Below are positions 21,505 through 30,662 of a stretch of DNA of 64,000 nucleotides, piece after piece (position 1 is the first letter of the stretch; each line of letters starts with the position of its first letter). Below the pieces are notes generated by a model that saw only the letters and a program-made list of their open reading frames with translations, did not search any database and was not told where the DNA came from. A program made the position numbers and the translations under genes. Source of the stretch: Hyphomicrobium denitrificans ATCC 51888 (GTDB taxonomy: Bacteria > Pseudomonadota > Alphaproteobacteria > Rhizobiales > Hyphomicrobiaceae); assembly GCF_000143145.1 (NCBI RefSeq), contig NC_014313.1, forward strand, positions 186,001 through 250,000. The letters are read 5' to 3'.

Positions 21505-22041
21505 ATGCCGGGAGCGAAGGCGAAATACAGCTTTCCGCCGATCGTCACGGCGGACGCGCATCTGCTTATTCTTGGCACGCTGCCGGGTGAGGAATCGCTG
21601 CGACTGCAGCAATACTACGGGCATCCGCGCAATCATTTCTGGCCGCTGATCGCCGCGATTTTCGGCGAGGCCGTGCCATCCGACTATTCTGCGCGGATCG
21701 CTCTTCTGAAGCGTCACGGTTGCGCGCTTTGGGATGTGCTGGAAAGCGCGGAGCGCATCGGAAGCTCGGACGCCGCCATTCGGAATGCGACCGTCAATCC
21801 GTTCGCGGCATTTCTCGCCGACTATCCGAACATCCGGACGATCGCGTTCAATGGTCAGAAGGCGCGCGACTTGTTCCATCGCCATGTCGTGAAGCCGGGG
21901 CATGTGCCGGAGCAGGTTTGCACGATGATCGATCTGCCGTCGTCGAGCCCGCTCTACACGAAATCGCTCGAGGAGAAGCTCGGCATTTGGCGGGCTAAAT
22001 TGGCGGAATCGCTGGCGGCTCAGAAGCGCCGGGCGAAATAG
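21505..22041 (+). CDS. DNA-deoxyinosine glycosylase (HDG family, UDG superfamily)
   Basis: A 178-residue repair enzyme that would remove hypoxanthine from deaminated DNA. LILGTLPGEESLRLQQYYGH and PRNHFW (about 22-46) is the signature of family 6 of the uracil-DNA glycosylase superfamily, with the Asn in PRNHFW in the active site, and IDLPSSSPLYT (about 151-161) is the second loop. Coupled to rlmH; its last 22 bases overlap the end of the opposite SDR gene. Confidence 0.85.
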   Translation: MPGAKAKYSFPPIVTADAHLLILGTLPGEESLRLQQYYGHPRNHFWPLIAAIFGEAVPSDYSARIALLKRHGCALWDVLESAERIGSSDAAIRNATVNPFAAFLADYPNIRTIAFNGQKARDLFHRHVVKPGHVPEQVCTMIDLPSSSPLYTKSLEEKLGIWRAKLAESLAAQKRRAK

Positions 22042-22844
22042 TCGATGCCGAACTGCGGCAGCAGGCGGCGCATCGCGGCTGCGATCAGCGTCGGCGTGGT
22101 CACATAGTAATGCGCTTTCGGACGGCTGCTTTCGACAGCATGGATCAGGCGTTTGCTCACGGCCTCGGGCTCGAGCTTGAACGATATCTGGCCGCCGGCC
22201 TTCATCTGCTCCAGCCGCGTTCGATAGACGTCCCGGTGCGGAGAATTGTCGATGTCGATCGTCGCGAGCAGCCGCGCGACGGAATGCTCGACGAAGCGCG
22301 AGCGGATCGGGCCGGGCTCGATCAGCGACACGCCGATGCCGGAGCCTTCGAGTTCGAGCCGCAATGACGTCGTCAGCGCTTCGAGTGCGAACTTCGACGC
22401 GCAGTAGGCCCCGCGATACGGCGCAACGACCATTCCCAAGACCGAAGAGCAATTGACGATGCGTCCGGCGCCGTTCTTGCGCATGGACGGAATGAGGCGT
22501 CGCGTCAGATCGTGCGTTCCGACGAGATTGACTTCGAGCTGTTCGCGCAGGAGCGCTGGGGTCAAATCCTCGACGGCACCCGGTTGACCGTACGCCGCGT
22601 TGTTGAACAACGCATCCAGGTGTCCGTGCGTCAGTTCCAGGGCGCGAATGGCGCAGGTTGCGATCGATTGCGGATCGGCCAATTCGAGTCGCAGAACTTC
22701 GAGGCCTTCGTACGTGTTGAGGCGGGTGAGGTCTTCGGCGTTCCGGGCCGTCGCGATTACGCGCCAGCCGCGCTGTTTCATCGTTCGGGCGGCGTCGAGG
22801 CCGATGCCGGACGAGCATCCGGTGATGAGAATTGAGCGTGCCAT
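22020..22844 (-). CDS. Short-chain dehydrogenase/reductase
   Basis: A 274-residue classical SDR. ITGCSSGIGLDAART gives the TGxxxGxG cofactor turn, NNAAYG the structural block, and Ser in NCSSVLG with YCASK gives the catalytic Ser-Tyr-Lys. ATARN after the second strand hints at NADP. Substrate not predictable. It ends inside the glycosylase gene on the other strand and has no strong ribosome site. Confidence 0.9.
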   Translation of the reverse strand: MARSILITGCSSGIGLDAARTMKQRGWRVIATARNAEDLTRLNTYEGLEVLRLELADPQSIATCAIRALELTHGHLDALFNNAAYGQPGAVEDLTPALLREQLEVNLVGTHDLTRRLIPSMRKNGAGRIVNCSSVLGMVVAPYRGAYCASKFALEALTTSLRLELEGSGIGVSLIEPGPIRSRFVEHSVARLLATIDIDNSPHRDVYRTRLEQMKAGGQISFKLEPEAVSKRLIHAVESSRPKAHYYVTTPTLIAAAMRRLLPQFGIDYFARRF

Positions 22845-22961
22845 GAAAGCCCGGTTAGCAACGTGAATCGAGGACGGTGTTCGTCCTCGTGTATAGGCTC
22901 ACGGACGCAACTGCAAAGCCGCAAAAATTCTGCGGGGTCGGAACGGCTTTAGGCGCGAAGG

Positions 22962-23351
22962 TCACTTCTTGAACTTCAGGATCACCTTGCCGCTCTCGTC
23001 CTTGAGGCTGACGAGAGCGCCGTCGGTCGTGAACGACCGGGCGGCCTCGAGAGCGGCGAAGTATTGCGCTTCCGTTTCGGATTTGCCTTCGCAGAATATC
23101 TTCGTCGAGGCCAACGGTCCGATCTGGATCGCGTCGTCCTCGATGCTGATCGGACCGGTGAAGCGATTGCAACCGCCGGTTCCGGAGGCTTTGTCCGACG
23201 TAAAGTCGAGCGTCAGTCCATCGACGGCTTTGCCGTTGAGCTCGACGGCGGTCCAGCTGGCTGCCGGCGCGCCTTCGTCATCTTCGGCGAGGGTGGGGGC
23301 GCTGGCTGCAAAGGTCAGCGCCGCCATGAGGATTGCCGTTGTGAATTTCAT
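22962..23351 (-). CDS. Exported META-domain (HslJ-like) protein
   Basis: A 129-residue protein with signal peptide MKFTTAILMAALTFAASAPTL, likely cleaved after TLA. The remainder is one META/HslJ domain: GGCNRFTGPISIEDDAIQIGPLASTKI-type core with the Cys pair CN...FC. Such proteins sit in the periplasm or outer membrane; function poorly known. AGGAG lies nine bases before the ATG at 23351. A longer frame reaching 23774 is a shadow of mcd. Confidence 0.85.
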   Translation of the reverse strand: MKFTTAILMAALTFAASAPTLAEDDEGAPAASWTAVELNGKAVDGLTLDFTSDKASGTGGCNRFTGPISIEDDAIQIGPLASTKIFCEGKSETEAQYFAALEAARSFTTDGALVSLKDESGKVILKFKK

Positions 23352-23389
23352 CGGTCTCGGCTCCTCATTCCCTTGGTAAAGCTGTTCAC

Positions 23390-25069
23390 TCAGTTGGCGT
23401 TTTCGAGCAAGCGGCGCGCGATGACCTGCGCCTGAATTTCGGCGGCGCCCTCGAAGATGTTGAGAATACGCGCATCGCAGAGCACGCGGCTCACCGGATA
23501 TTCGAGTGCGAAGCCGTTGCCGCCGTGGATCTGCAACGCGTTGTCGGCGTTGGCCCACGCGACGCGAGCACCGAGCAGCTTCGCCATGCCCGCTTCGAGA
23601 TCGCAGCGGCGTCCGGCGTCCTTCTGGCGTGCCGAGAAGTAGGTGAGCTGGCGCGCGATCATCGTCTCGACGGCCATCATCACGACTTTGTTGCGGACGC
23701 GCGGGAAGGCGTAGATCGCCTTGCCGAACTGGTTGCGTTCCAGCGCGTACTTGAGGCCGAGATCCATCGCGCACTGAGCGACGCCGACGGCGCGGGCTGC
23801 GGTCTGGATGCGCGCGCCTTCAAACGTGTTCATCAGCTGCTTGAAGCCCTGGCCTTCGGCGGCGCCGAGAAGATTGGCTGCCGGGACTTCGAAATTGTCG
23901 AAGGAAATGTCGTATTCCTTCATGCCGCGATAACCGAGAACCTCGATCTCGCCGCCGGTCATGCCTTCGGCCGGGAACGGGTCCTTGTCGGAGCCGCGCG
24001 GCTTTTCGGCGATGAACATCGACAGGCCCTTGTAGCCCGGCTCGTTCGGATTGGTGCGCGTCAGCACGGTCATGATGTCAGCGCGGACCGGGTGCGTGAT
24101 CCACGTCTTCTGGCCGGTGATCTTGTAGACGTCGCCGTCTTTCACAGCGCGCGTTTTGAGCGAGGCGAGGTCGGAGCCGGTGTTCGGCTCGGTGAAGACA
24201 GCGGTCGGCAGGATTTCGCCGGATGCGATCTTCGGGAGGTATTTCTCTTTCTGCTCGGGCGTGCCGTTGTGCAGGATCAACTCGCCGGCGATCTCGGCGC
24301 GCGTGCCGAGCGAGCCGACGCCGATGTAGCCGCGCGAGAGCTCTTCAGAGGCAACGCACATCGATTCCTTGCCGAGCGCCATGCCGCCGAATTCTTCCGG
24401 GAGCGACAATCCGAAGACGCCGAGTTCGGCGAGCTTCGCGATGACGTCGAGCGGAATGTATTCGTTCTTCAGGTGCCACTCGTGCGCGTGCGGATAAACT
24501 TCATCGAGGCAGAAGCGGCGCATCAGGTCCTGAATCTGCGCGTGCGTTTCGTCGAGGCCGGTGTCGCCGAACGTCATCGCTTCCGGCTGCGCCGCGATCA
24601 ATTCGCCGAGGCGCGCCTTCACCGGTTCCGAACCGCCTTCGGCGACGAGATCGGCGATCGAATCCTCGAAGCGGCGGAGGTCGGCCTTCGGCACGCCGAG
24701 CGCGTCGGGACGGGCGATCTCGAGCTGGCTCATCGGAATGCCGCTCGCGATCTGGGCGCCGTATTCCGCGAAGGCGGCGATCAGGAGGAGTTGTTCGAAT
24801 TCGCCGAAGCGTCCTTCGCCGGAGAGGCGGCTCGCCCAGTCGTGCATCTGGCGGAGGCCTTCGACGGCGGTCGCGAGCCATGCGAGCCCGTGCGCGGTGT
24901 GCTGCGCATTGTCGATGCCGCCGGCTTCCTGGATCTTGACGCGGACGCCGGCTTTCGCCGCCTGCAGGATACGATCGGCTCCGGTGACGGCTTCGCCGCA
25001 GCGCTCGATCAGTTTCTCGGAACCGGCGTGCAGAATAGAGGTTCCGGCCTTCAAGGGCGCGACGGACAT
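23390..25069 (-). CDS. mcd: (2S)-Methylsuccinyl-CoA dehydrogenase
   Basis: Oxidises methylsuccinyl-CoA to mesaconyl-CoA in the ethylmalonyl-CoA pathway, using FAD and passing electrons to ETF. At 559 residues it is longer than ordinary acyl-CoA dehydrogenases by an N-terminal helical domain of about 150 residues, which marks Mcd. The core shows AVFTEPNTGSDLASLKTRA, GQKTWITHP and FEGARIQTAARAVG with the family's Glu, and the end IHGGNGFALEYPVSR. AGGAG is six bases before the ATG at 25069; the frame runs further up but without homology. ccr and ecm of the same pathway are close by. Confidence 0.92.
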   Translation of the reverse strand: MSVAPLKAGTSILHAGSEKLIERCGEAVTGADRILQAAKAGVRVKIQEAGGIDNAQHTAHGLAWLATAVEGLRQMHDWASRLSGEGRFGEFEQLLLIAAFAEYGAQIASGIPMSQLEIARPDALGVPKADLRRFEDSIADLVAEGGSEPVKARLGELIAAQPEAMTFGDTGLDETHAQIQDLMRRFCLDEVYPHAHEWHLKNEYIPLDVIAKLAELGVFGLSLPEEFGGMALGKESMCVASEELSRGYIGVGSLGTRAEIAGELILHNGTPEQKEKYLPKIASGEILPTAVFTEPNTGSDLASLKTRAVKDGDVYKITGQKTWITHPVRADIMTVLTRTNPNEPGYKGLSMFIAEKPRGSDKDPFPAEGMTGGEIEVLGYRGMKEYDISFDNFEVPAANLLGAAEGQGFKQLMNTFEGARIQTAARAVGVAQCAMDLGLKYALERNQFGKAIYAFPRVRNKVVMMAVETMIARQLTYFSARQKDAGRRCDLEAGMAKLLGARVAWANADNALQIHGGNGFALEYPVSRVLCDARILNIFEGAAEIQAQVIARRLLENAN

Positions 25070-25392
25070 GGATTTCTCCTGAAAATAGCTGGGAGCGTTG
25101 GCTCGAGCCGCGATGCTCATTCGCCACGCCGCGAACAGTTTACTAGCGGCCGGAAATAAGCCAACTGGTCGTCCGCCGCAACCGGTACTGAGCCGCAGCT
25201 TGGCGGTCCGGGGCTCGTGCGGCCGCCTCACGGGGCAGCCCGAGGGCTGGCGGTTAACGGATCGGACGCAGGTAGAAAAACCTGTGTCTGAAATGCAGCC
25301 CGAGCGGAAGAGCTGCTTTAAGAATTATGGACCTCTGGAACCTCAACAACTAGGTTCCGCGGCGAACGGCAGGCCGGGAGACTAAAGAAACG
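25070..25392. other. Divergent intergenic region between mcd and brkB
   Basis: No gene seen. It should hold the promoters of both genes. Near brkB there is an inverted repeat GGAACCT (25337-25343) / AGGTTCC (25352-25358) with eight bases between, a candidate operator or leader hairpin. Confidence 0.5.
25337..25358. promoter_or_regulatory. Inverted repeat upstream of brkB
   Basis: GGAACCT and AGGTTCC are perfect complements spaced by eight bases, 35 bases before the brkB start. Could be an operator or an mRNA hairpin. Confidence 0.35.
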
Positions 25393-26277
25393 ATGAAGCG
25401 CGCGCGCAGATTGTTCGAAGCCATTTATCGGCTCTACGAGCATTCCGGGTTCGCCATGGCGGGTGCAGTCGCGTTTTCCTTCGTGGTGTCGATCTTTCCG
25501 TTTTGCATCTTCTTGGGCGCGCTGTCCGGCGTGTTCGGCGGGCGGGAACTGGCGCAGGATGCCATCAACCAGCTTTTCGCCATTCTGCCTGAGCCGGTCG
25601 CCAAGGGCATCGCGCCGGAAATCGAAGCGGTGATGGGATCGCGGCGTATTGATCTTCTGACGGCCAGCGGATTTCTGGCGCTGTTCTTCGCGACGAGCGC
25701 GATCGAGACGCTGCGTGCGGCGCTCAACGGGGCCTATCGCGTGCACGAAAAGCGGCCGTATCCGCTTTGCCTTCTGATCAGCATGCTGTTTGTTTTCGTC
25801 AGCGCGATTTCGACGCTCGTTCTGACGTGGGCGGTCGTCGTCGGCCCGAGCGTCGTCGGCCCGGCGATCGCGTCGCAGTTCGAGTCGGAATGGGTCAAGC
25901 GCCTCTTCGACTCGACGGCGCTGGGTCCGGGCGTCAGATATGGGCTCGCCGGCGCGGTGATCGCGGCGCAGCTCTGCGCGTTGCATTTATGGCTTGCGGC
26001 GGGGCGGCGTCGCCTGGCTGACGTGTGGCCAGGCGTCCTGCTGTCGATCGTGCTTTGGCTGGCACTGGCGGGACTTTGGTCGCGGTATCTCGCGATTACC
26101 AACTACTCGCTATTTTACGCCGGTCTTTCGCAGCTGATGATCGCGCTGATCTTCTTTCAGTTCACGGCGATCACGATTTTGCTTGGCGCAGAGTTCAATC
26201 GCGGCGTGAGCGAAATGAAGCGGATGCGGCGTGAAGCGGCCGAGCGCGCGGCCTTTCAAGGTGGTTCGCCGAGCTGA
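25393..26277 (+). CDS. YihY/BrkB-family inner-membrane protein
   Basis: A 294-residue protein with about six helices. GFAMAGAVAFSFVVSIFPF near the start is the family's AAxaFyallS-like block, and LLGAEFNRGVSE near the end is its conserved tail. The family was once named RNase BN in error; its role, perhaps transport, is unknown. It lies between mcd and ccr but faces the other way. Confidence 0.88.
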   Translation: MKRARRLFEAIYRLYEHSGFAMAGAVAFSFVVSIFPFCIFLGALSGVFGGRELAQDAINQLFAILPEPVAKGIAPEIEAVMGSRRIDLLTASGFLALFFATSAIETLRAALNGAYRVHEKRPYPLCLLISMLFVFVSAISTLVLTWAVVVGPSVVGPAIASQFESEWVKRLFDSTALGPGVRYGLAGAVIAAQLCALHLWLAAGRRRLADVWPGVLLSIVLWLALAGLWSRYLAITNYSLFYAGLSQLMIALIFFQFTAITILLGAEFNRGVSEMKRMRREAAERAAFQGGSPS

Positions 26278-26288
26278 GAGCTTGAGGG

Positions 26289-26320
26289 TCTATCCCCTCC
26301 CGTCGAGGGGAGGGGATAGA
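26289..26320. terminator. Hairpin between convergent brkB and ccr, likely two-way terminator
   Basis: TCTATCCCCTCCC (26289-26301) and GGGAGGGGATAGA (26308-26320) form a perfect 13-bp stem with loop GTCGAG, starting 11 bases behind the brkB stop and ending 42 before the ccr stop. The U run is poor (TTGGTTTT on the + side), so strength is uncertain. Confidence 0.7.
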
Positions 26321-26362
26321 GCATTGGTTTTGGGCCGAGGCACAAGCCCCGGCGCGGACGCC

Positions 26363-27682
26363 TTAGCCTTGCCGTGGACCGGCTTCGATGACGTCCTCGA
26401 GCGTACGAAGTCCAGTCGTCGGAGCCGAGACGAGAACGGCCATGTTGCCGGGCTTGTGCTCGTTGCGCATCATCCGCATGTGGGCCTTGGGGATCTGCTC
26501 CCAAGACAGAACTTCCGACATGCAGGGATCGATGCGGCGCTCGACGACGAGCTTGTTGGCCTGCGAAGCCTGCGCAAGGTTCGCGAAGTGCGAGCCCTGG
26601 ACGCGCTTCTGATGCATCCACAAATAGCGTGCGTCCATCGTCAGATTGTAGCCGGTCGTACCGGCGCAAATGACGACCATGCCGCCACGCTTCACGACCT
26701 GCACCGAGACGGCGATCGTCGATTCACCCGGGTGCTCGAAGACGCAGTCGACGTTCACGCCCTTGCCGGTGATGTCCCAGATCGCCTTGCCGAACTTGCG
26801 CATTTCCTTCAGCCACTCGCCGTATTCCGGCGAGCCGACTTTCGGAAGCTGACCCCAGCAATTGAAGTCCTTGCGGTTGATCGCGCCCTTGGCGCCGAGC
26901 TGCAGGACGTAATCGCGCTTGTCGTCTTCGGACACGATGCCGATGGCGTTGGCGCCGGAGGTGGCGCAAAGCTGAACTGCGAAGGAACCCAGGCCGCCCG
27001 ACGCGCCCCAGACGAGCACGTTATGGCCGGGACGCAGTACGTGCGGACGATGGCCGAACAGCATCCGGTAAGCGGTTGCGAGTGTCAGCGTGTAGCAGGC
27101 GCTCTCTTCCCAGGTCAGATGCTTCGGACGCTCGAGAAGCTGGCGGTCCTGCACGCGGCAGAACTGCGCGAATGAGCCGTCCGGTGTTTCATAGCCCCAG
27201 ATGCGCTGGCTCGGCGAGAACATCGGATCGCCGCCGTTGCACTCTTCGTCGTCGCCGTCGTCCTGGTTGCAGTGAATGACGACTTCGTCGCCGACCTTCC
27301 AGCGCTTCACCTTGGAGCCGACGGCCCAGACGATGCCGGACGCATCAGAGCCCGCGATATGGTAGGGGTTCTTGTGGACGTCGAACATCGAAATCGGCTT
27401 GCCGAGCGAAGCCCAGACGCCGTTGTAGTTCACGCCTGCCGCCATAACGAGAACGAGCACGTCGTGGCTATCGAGCTGCCACGTCGGAACGACCTCGACC
27501 TGCATGGCCTTATCGGGTTCGCCTTCCCGCTCCTTGCGGATCGTCCAGGCATACATATTCTTCGGTACGTGTCCGAGAGGCGGGATCTCACCGATCTCGT
27601 AGAGGTCTTTTTTGACTCCTGCCTCTAGCGGATGGGCAGCGGCCGCCGCCTCATTTTTTGTTGCCACGTTTTGGCTCGCCAT
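26363..27682 (-). CDS. ccr: Crotonyl-CoA carboxylase/reductase
   Basis: Reduces and carboxylates crotonyl-CoA with NADPH and CO2 to ethylmalonyl-CoA, the defining step of the ethylmalonyl-CoA pathway. 439 residues of medium-chain dehydrogenase fold. Typical stretches: AAGVNYNGVWASLGKPISM, HCNQDDGDDEECNGGDPMFS, the cofactor turn LVWGASGGLGSFAVQLC and WMHQKRVQGSHFAN. Lies between mcd and ecm but is separated from each by another gene. Confidence 0.96.
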   Translation of the reverse strand: MASQNVATKNEAAAAAHPLEAGVKKDLYEIGEIPPLGHVPKNMYAWTIRKEREGEPDKAMQVEVVPTWQLDSHDVLVLVMAAGVNYNGVWASLGKPISMFDVHKNPYHIAGSDASGIVWAVGSKVKRWKVGDEVVIHCNQDDGDDEECNGGDPMFSPSQRIWGYETPDGSFAQFCRVQDRQLLERPKHLTWEESACYTLTLATAYRMLFGHRPHVLRPGHNVLVWGASGGLGSFAVQLCATSGANAIGIVSEDDKRDYVLQLGAKGAINRKDFNCWGQLPKVGSPEYGEWLKEMRKFGKAIWDITGKGVNVDCVFEHPGESTIAVSVQVVKRGGMVVICAGTTGYNLTMDARYLWMHQKRVQGSHFANLAQASQANKLVVERRIDPCMSEVLSWEQIPKAHMRMMRNEHKPGNMAVLVSAPTTGLRTLEDVIEAGPRQG

Positions 27683-27808
27683 TGATATTGCTTCTCCCGA
27701 CTTTCCCCGCGATGAGGGTCCGTTCTGGCTCTTCTTCTTCGCGCTTCCCCTGCGGTCCGGTAAAGGGGGTCGCAGTATGAAGCACGTTTTTGCGCTGCAA
27801 TGAAGGGG

Positions 27809-27870
27809 GCTAAAACCAGACGTTAACCGAGGATCAAGAACTCCTTAACCGGGGACGTCTAGGTTTTAGC
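27809..27870. repeat. Long inverted repeat between ccr and the small membrane gene
   Basis: GCTAAAACC-AGACGT (27809-27823) pairs with ACGTCT-A-GGTTTTAGC (27855-27870) with one unpaired A. The 31 bases between hold two copies of TTAACCG. The region is the divergent promoter of ccr and the gene at 27939. Confidence 0.6.
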
Positions 27871-27938
27871 GTGTACAAGAACTGATACTTTTTGCCACCG
27901 GCACATTCGCCGCACGCCTTTCGACCGGATGATCCGAC

Positions 27939-28313
27939 ATGCAAGACCTGCTGTGGCAGATCAGAGATACTGACGCGTTCACGTTCTATATCGCTGCAGC
28001 GTTCGTGGCCGCCGTCTTCTGGTTCATCCGGGAAATCGTGCACGCGCCGTTGCTGGCCATTGTGTCCGTGCCGTTTTTGCTGCTCGGAGGAATTCTGGCT
28101 CCGATCGGATTTCGGAGGGCGATGGTCTCGCTGACTTATGATCGCGATACCAATACCGCCGCGACGGTGGCGGTCGGGGTGGTGGCTGCACTCCTCGTGA
28201 TCGTAAGTATTAATTGGCTCTGGGCGCTGTTGCTCGAACATCAGGCGCGCCGCGCGCGTATCGAGCCGGTTGCCGCCCGTTCGCCGGCCCGGCGTCTGCC
28301 GTCGAACCGATAG
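27939..28313 (+). CDS. Small integral membrane protein, function unknown
   Basis: A 124-residue protein with three predicted membrane helices (about residues 15-33 FTFYIAAAFVAAVFWFI, 38-58 LLAIVSVPFLLLGGILAP, 75-95 AATVAVGVVAALLVIVSINW) and a basic C-terminal tail. I do not recognise a family. It lies between ccr and ecm and may be co-transcribed with ecm. Codon use looks native. Confidence 0.65.
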   Translation: MQDLLWQIRDTDAFTFYIAAAFVAAVFWFIREIVHAPLLAIVSVPFLLLGGILAPIGFRRAMVSLTYDRDTNTAATVAVGVVAALLVIVSINWLWALLLEHQARRARIEPVAARSPARRLPSNR

Positions 28314-28449
28314 CTTGATTTTGGTATAAGCCGGGCGTTATCAAGTCGGCAAAACGCGGCGAACTGCCGTTTTTGCGTTTCCGCGACATTCTATTACCTT
28401 ACAGCCCCTGATCCTAGCGACTGTTCCTGAGCCGAGAGACGCCGTCCGC

Positions 28450-30465
28450 ATGTCCGAATCCAAGACTGTAAGTCCAGCCAAAGCTAAAGACGGCAAGGTC
28501 GAGCGCGAGAAGCCTTGGCTGTTTCGGACCTATGCCGGTCACTCGACCGCCGCAAAGTCCAATGAGCTTTATAAGAAAAACTTGGCCAAGGGTCAGACGG
28601 GCCTGTCGATCGCTTTCGATCTGCCGACGCAGACGGGCTACGATTCCGATCACGAGCTGGCGCGGGGCGAAGTCGGCAAGGTCGGCGTTCCGGTTTCGCA
28701 TCTCGGCGACATGCTGACACTGCTCGAAGGCATTCCGCTCGATCAGATGAATACGTCGATGACGATCAACGCGACCGCGGCGTGGCTGCTGTCGCTCTAT
28801 ATCGCCGTCGCCGATCAGACGGGCGCGTCGCGGCTGAAGCTTACCGGCACGATCCAGAACGACATCATCAAGGAATATCTGTCGCGCGGCACCTACGTGT
28901 TTCCGCCGCAGCCGTCGCTCAGGCTGATCAAGGACACGATCGTCTTCTCGACGAAGAACGTGCCGAAGTGGAATCCGACGAACGTCTGCTCGTACCACTT
29001 GCAGGAAGCAGGCGCCTCGCCGGTGCAGGAGCTCGCTTACGCGCTGGCGACGGCCATCGCCGTGCTCGACACCGTCAAGGCATCGGGAGAGGTGCCGCCG
29101 GAAGAATTCGGCAACGTGGTCGGCCGCATTTCGTTTTTCGTGAACGCAGGCATGCGCTTCATCACCGAGATGTGCAAGATGCGCGCGTTCAACGAGCTTT
29201 GGGACGAGATTGCGCGCGATCGCTATGGCGTCGAAGACCCCAAGCACCGGCGCTTCCGCTACGGCGTGCAGGTCAACTCGCTCGGCCTCACCGAGCCGCA
29301 GGCTGAGAACAACGTCTATCGTATTCTGCTAGAAATGCTGGCGGTGACGCTGTCGAAAAACGCGCGTGCGCGTGCCGTTCAGTTGCCCGCCTGGAACGAA
29401 GCGCTGGGATTGCCGCGGCCGTGGGACCAGCAATGGTCGCTCCGCATGCAGCAGATCGTGGCTTATGAGACGGATCTGCTGGAATACGGCGATATTTTCG
29501 ACGGGTCGGTCGAGATCGCGAAGAAGGTCGCGGCTCTGAAGGAAGAGGCCAAGGCCGAACTCGCGACGATCGACAAGATGGGCGGCGCGGTCGCGGCGAT
29601 CGATTACATGAAGCGCCGGCTCGTCGAAAGCGGCACGGGCCGGCTTTCGCAGATCGAAAGTGGCGAGTTGACTGTCGTCGGCGTCAACCGGTTCAAGGAA
29701 ACCGAGCCGTCGCCGCTGTCGGGCGGAACGGATGCGATCATGGTCGTCGATCCGGCTGTCGAAGCCGAGCAGATCGGACGCCTCAAGGCCTGGAAAGCCA
29801 ATCGCGACGCCAAGAAGGTTGCGGCGGCGCTGGCAGAGGTCGAGCGGGCCGCGAAGGAAGACATCAACATCATGGATGCGTCCATTGCCGCCGCGAAAGC
29901 CGGTGTCACGACGGGCGAGTGGGGCACGATCCTGCGTAAGGTCTTCGGCGAATATCGGGCCCCGACCGGCGTCGCGCAGGCGGCCGTCGTGCGCGAGGGG
30001 GCGCAGCTTGCAACCGTTCGCGAGTCCGTCAACGAGGTGTCCGATCGCCTCGGCCGCCGCATCAAGTTTCTTGTCGGCAAGCCGGGCCTCGATGGCCATT
30101 CGAATGGCGCCGAGCAGATCGCCGTTCGTGCGCGCGACGTTGGTATGGAAGTGGTCTACGAGGGTATCCGGCTGACGCCCGCACAGATCGTCCGCGCCGC
30201 CGTCGACGAAGCGGTGCACGTCGTCGGACTGTCGATCCTGTCCGGGTCGCATGTGCCGCTCGTCAAGGACGTCATGGAGCGGATGCGCAAGGAAGGCCTC
30301 GACGATGTGCCGGTGATCGTCGGCGGCATCATCCCGCCAGCAGACGAGAAGGCCTTGAAAGCGTTCGGCGTTGCGGCCGTCTACACGCCGAAAGACTTCC
30401 AGCTTAACGACATCATGGCGGATATCGTGCAGCTGGTTGACCAGCACACCAGCGCGGCGGCTTGA
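28450..30465 (+). CDS. ecm: Ethylmalonyl-CoA mutase (coenzyme B12)
   Basis: Rearranges ethylmalonyl-CoA to methylsuccinyl-CoA, between Ccr and Mcd. 671 residues in one chain (also called MeaA): the barrel opens EREKPWLFRTYAGHSTAAKS and has AFDLPTQTGYDSDHELA, and the B12 domain at the end has the cobalt-ligand motif DGHSNG in GKPGLDGHSNGAEQIAVRAR and VVGLSILSGSH, VIVGGIIP. The methylmalonyl-CoA mutases are related, but the FRTYAGHS opening and the neighbours favour Ecm. Start at 28450. Confidence 0.94.
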   Translation: MSESKTVSPAKAKDGKVEREKPWLFRTYAGHSTAAKSNELYKKNLAKGQTGLSIAFDLPTQTGYDSDHELARGEVGKVGVPVSHLGDMLTLLEGIPLDQMNTSMTINATAAWLLSLYIAVADQTGASRLKLTGTIQNDIIKEYLSRGTYVFPPQPSLRLIKDTIVFSTKNVPKWNPTNVCSYHLQEAGASPVQELAYALATAIAVLDTVKASGEVPPEEFGNVVGRISFFVNAGMRFITEMCKMRAFNELWDEIARDRYGVEDPKHRRFRYGVQVNSLGLTEPQAENNVYRILLEMLAVTLSKNARARAVQLPAWNEALGLPRPWDQQWSLRMQQIVAYETDLLEYGDIFDGSVEIAKKVAALKEEAKAELATIDKMGGAVAAIDYMKRRLVESGTGRLSQIESGELTVVGVNRFKETEPSPLSGGTDAIMVVDPAVEAEQIGRLKAWKANRDAKKVAAALAEVERAAKEDINIMDASIAAAKAGVTTGEWGTILRKVFGEYRAPTGVAQAAVVREGAQLATVRESVNEVSDRLGRRIKFLVGKPGLDGHSNGAEQIAVRARDVGMEVVYEGIRLTPAQIVRAAVDEAVHVVGLSILSGSHVPLVKDVMERMRKEGLDDVPVIVGGIIPPADEKALKAFGVAAVYTPKDFQLNDIMADIVQLVDQHTSAAA

Positions 30466-30662
30466 GGCCGTACCGATCGGGTCGAGCTAACGCGCCTTTA
30501 TTCTCGCTTTGATTTTTATCGTGGATTTGCCGCGCCGACCGATGACGTTCGCAGGCCCGGCGGCCACGCGGCGTCGCCGATCATAGATTTACCCCCATGC
30601 AGTGGATGACATGGCGCGGTGAGTTCTGATACAGGCGGCTCGGCTTCAAGGGAGAGAGACCC

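Noticed and set aside
23525-25159. 544-codon frame opposite mcd
   Set aside because: Shadow of mcd, composition not protein-like.
25070-25392. Search for a cobalamin riboswitch near the B12-dependent pathway genes
   Set aside because: The conserved B12-box pattern was not found in this leader.
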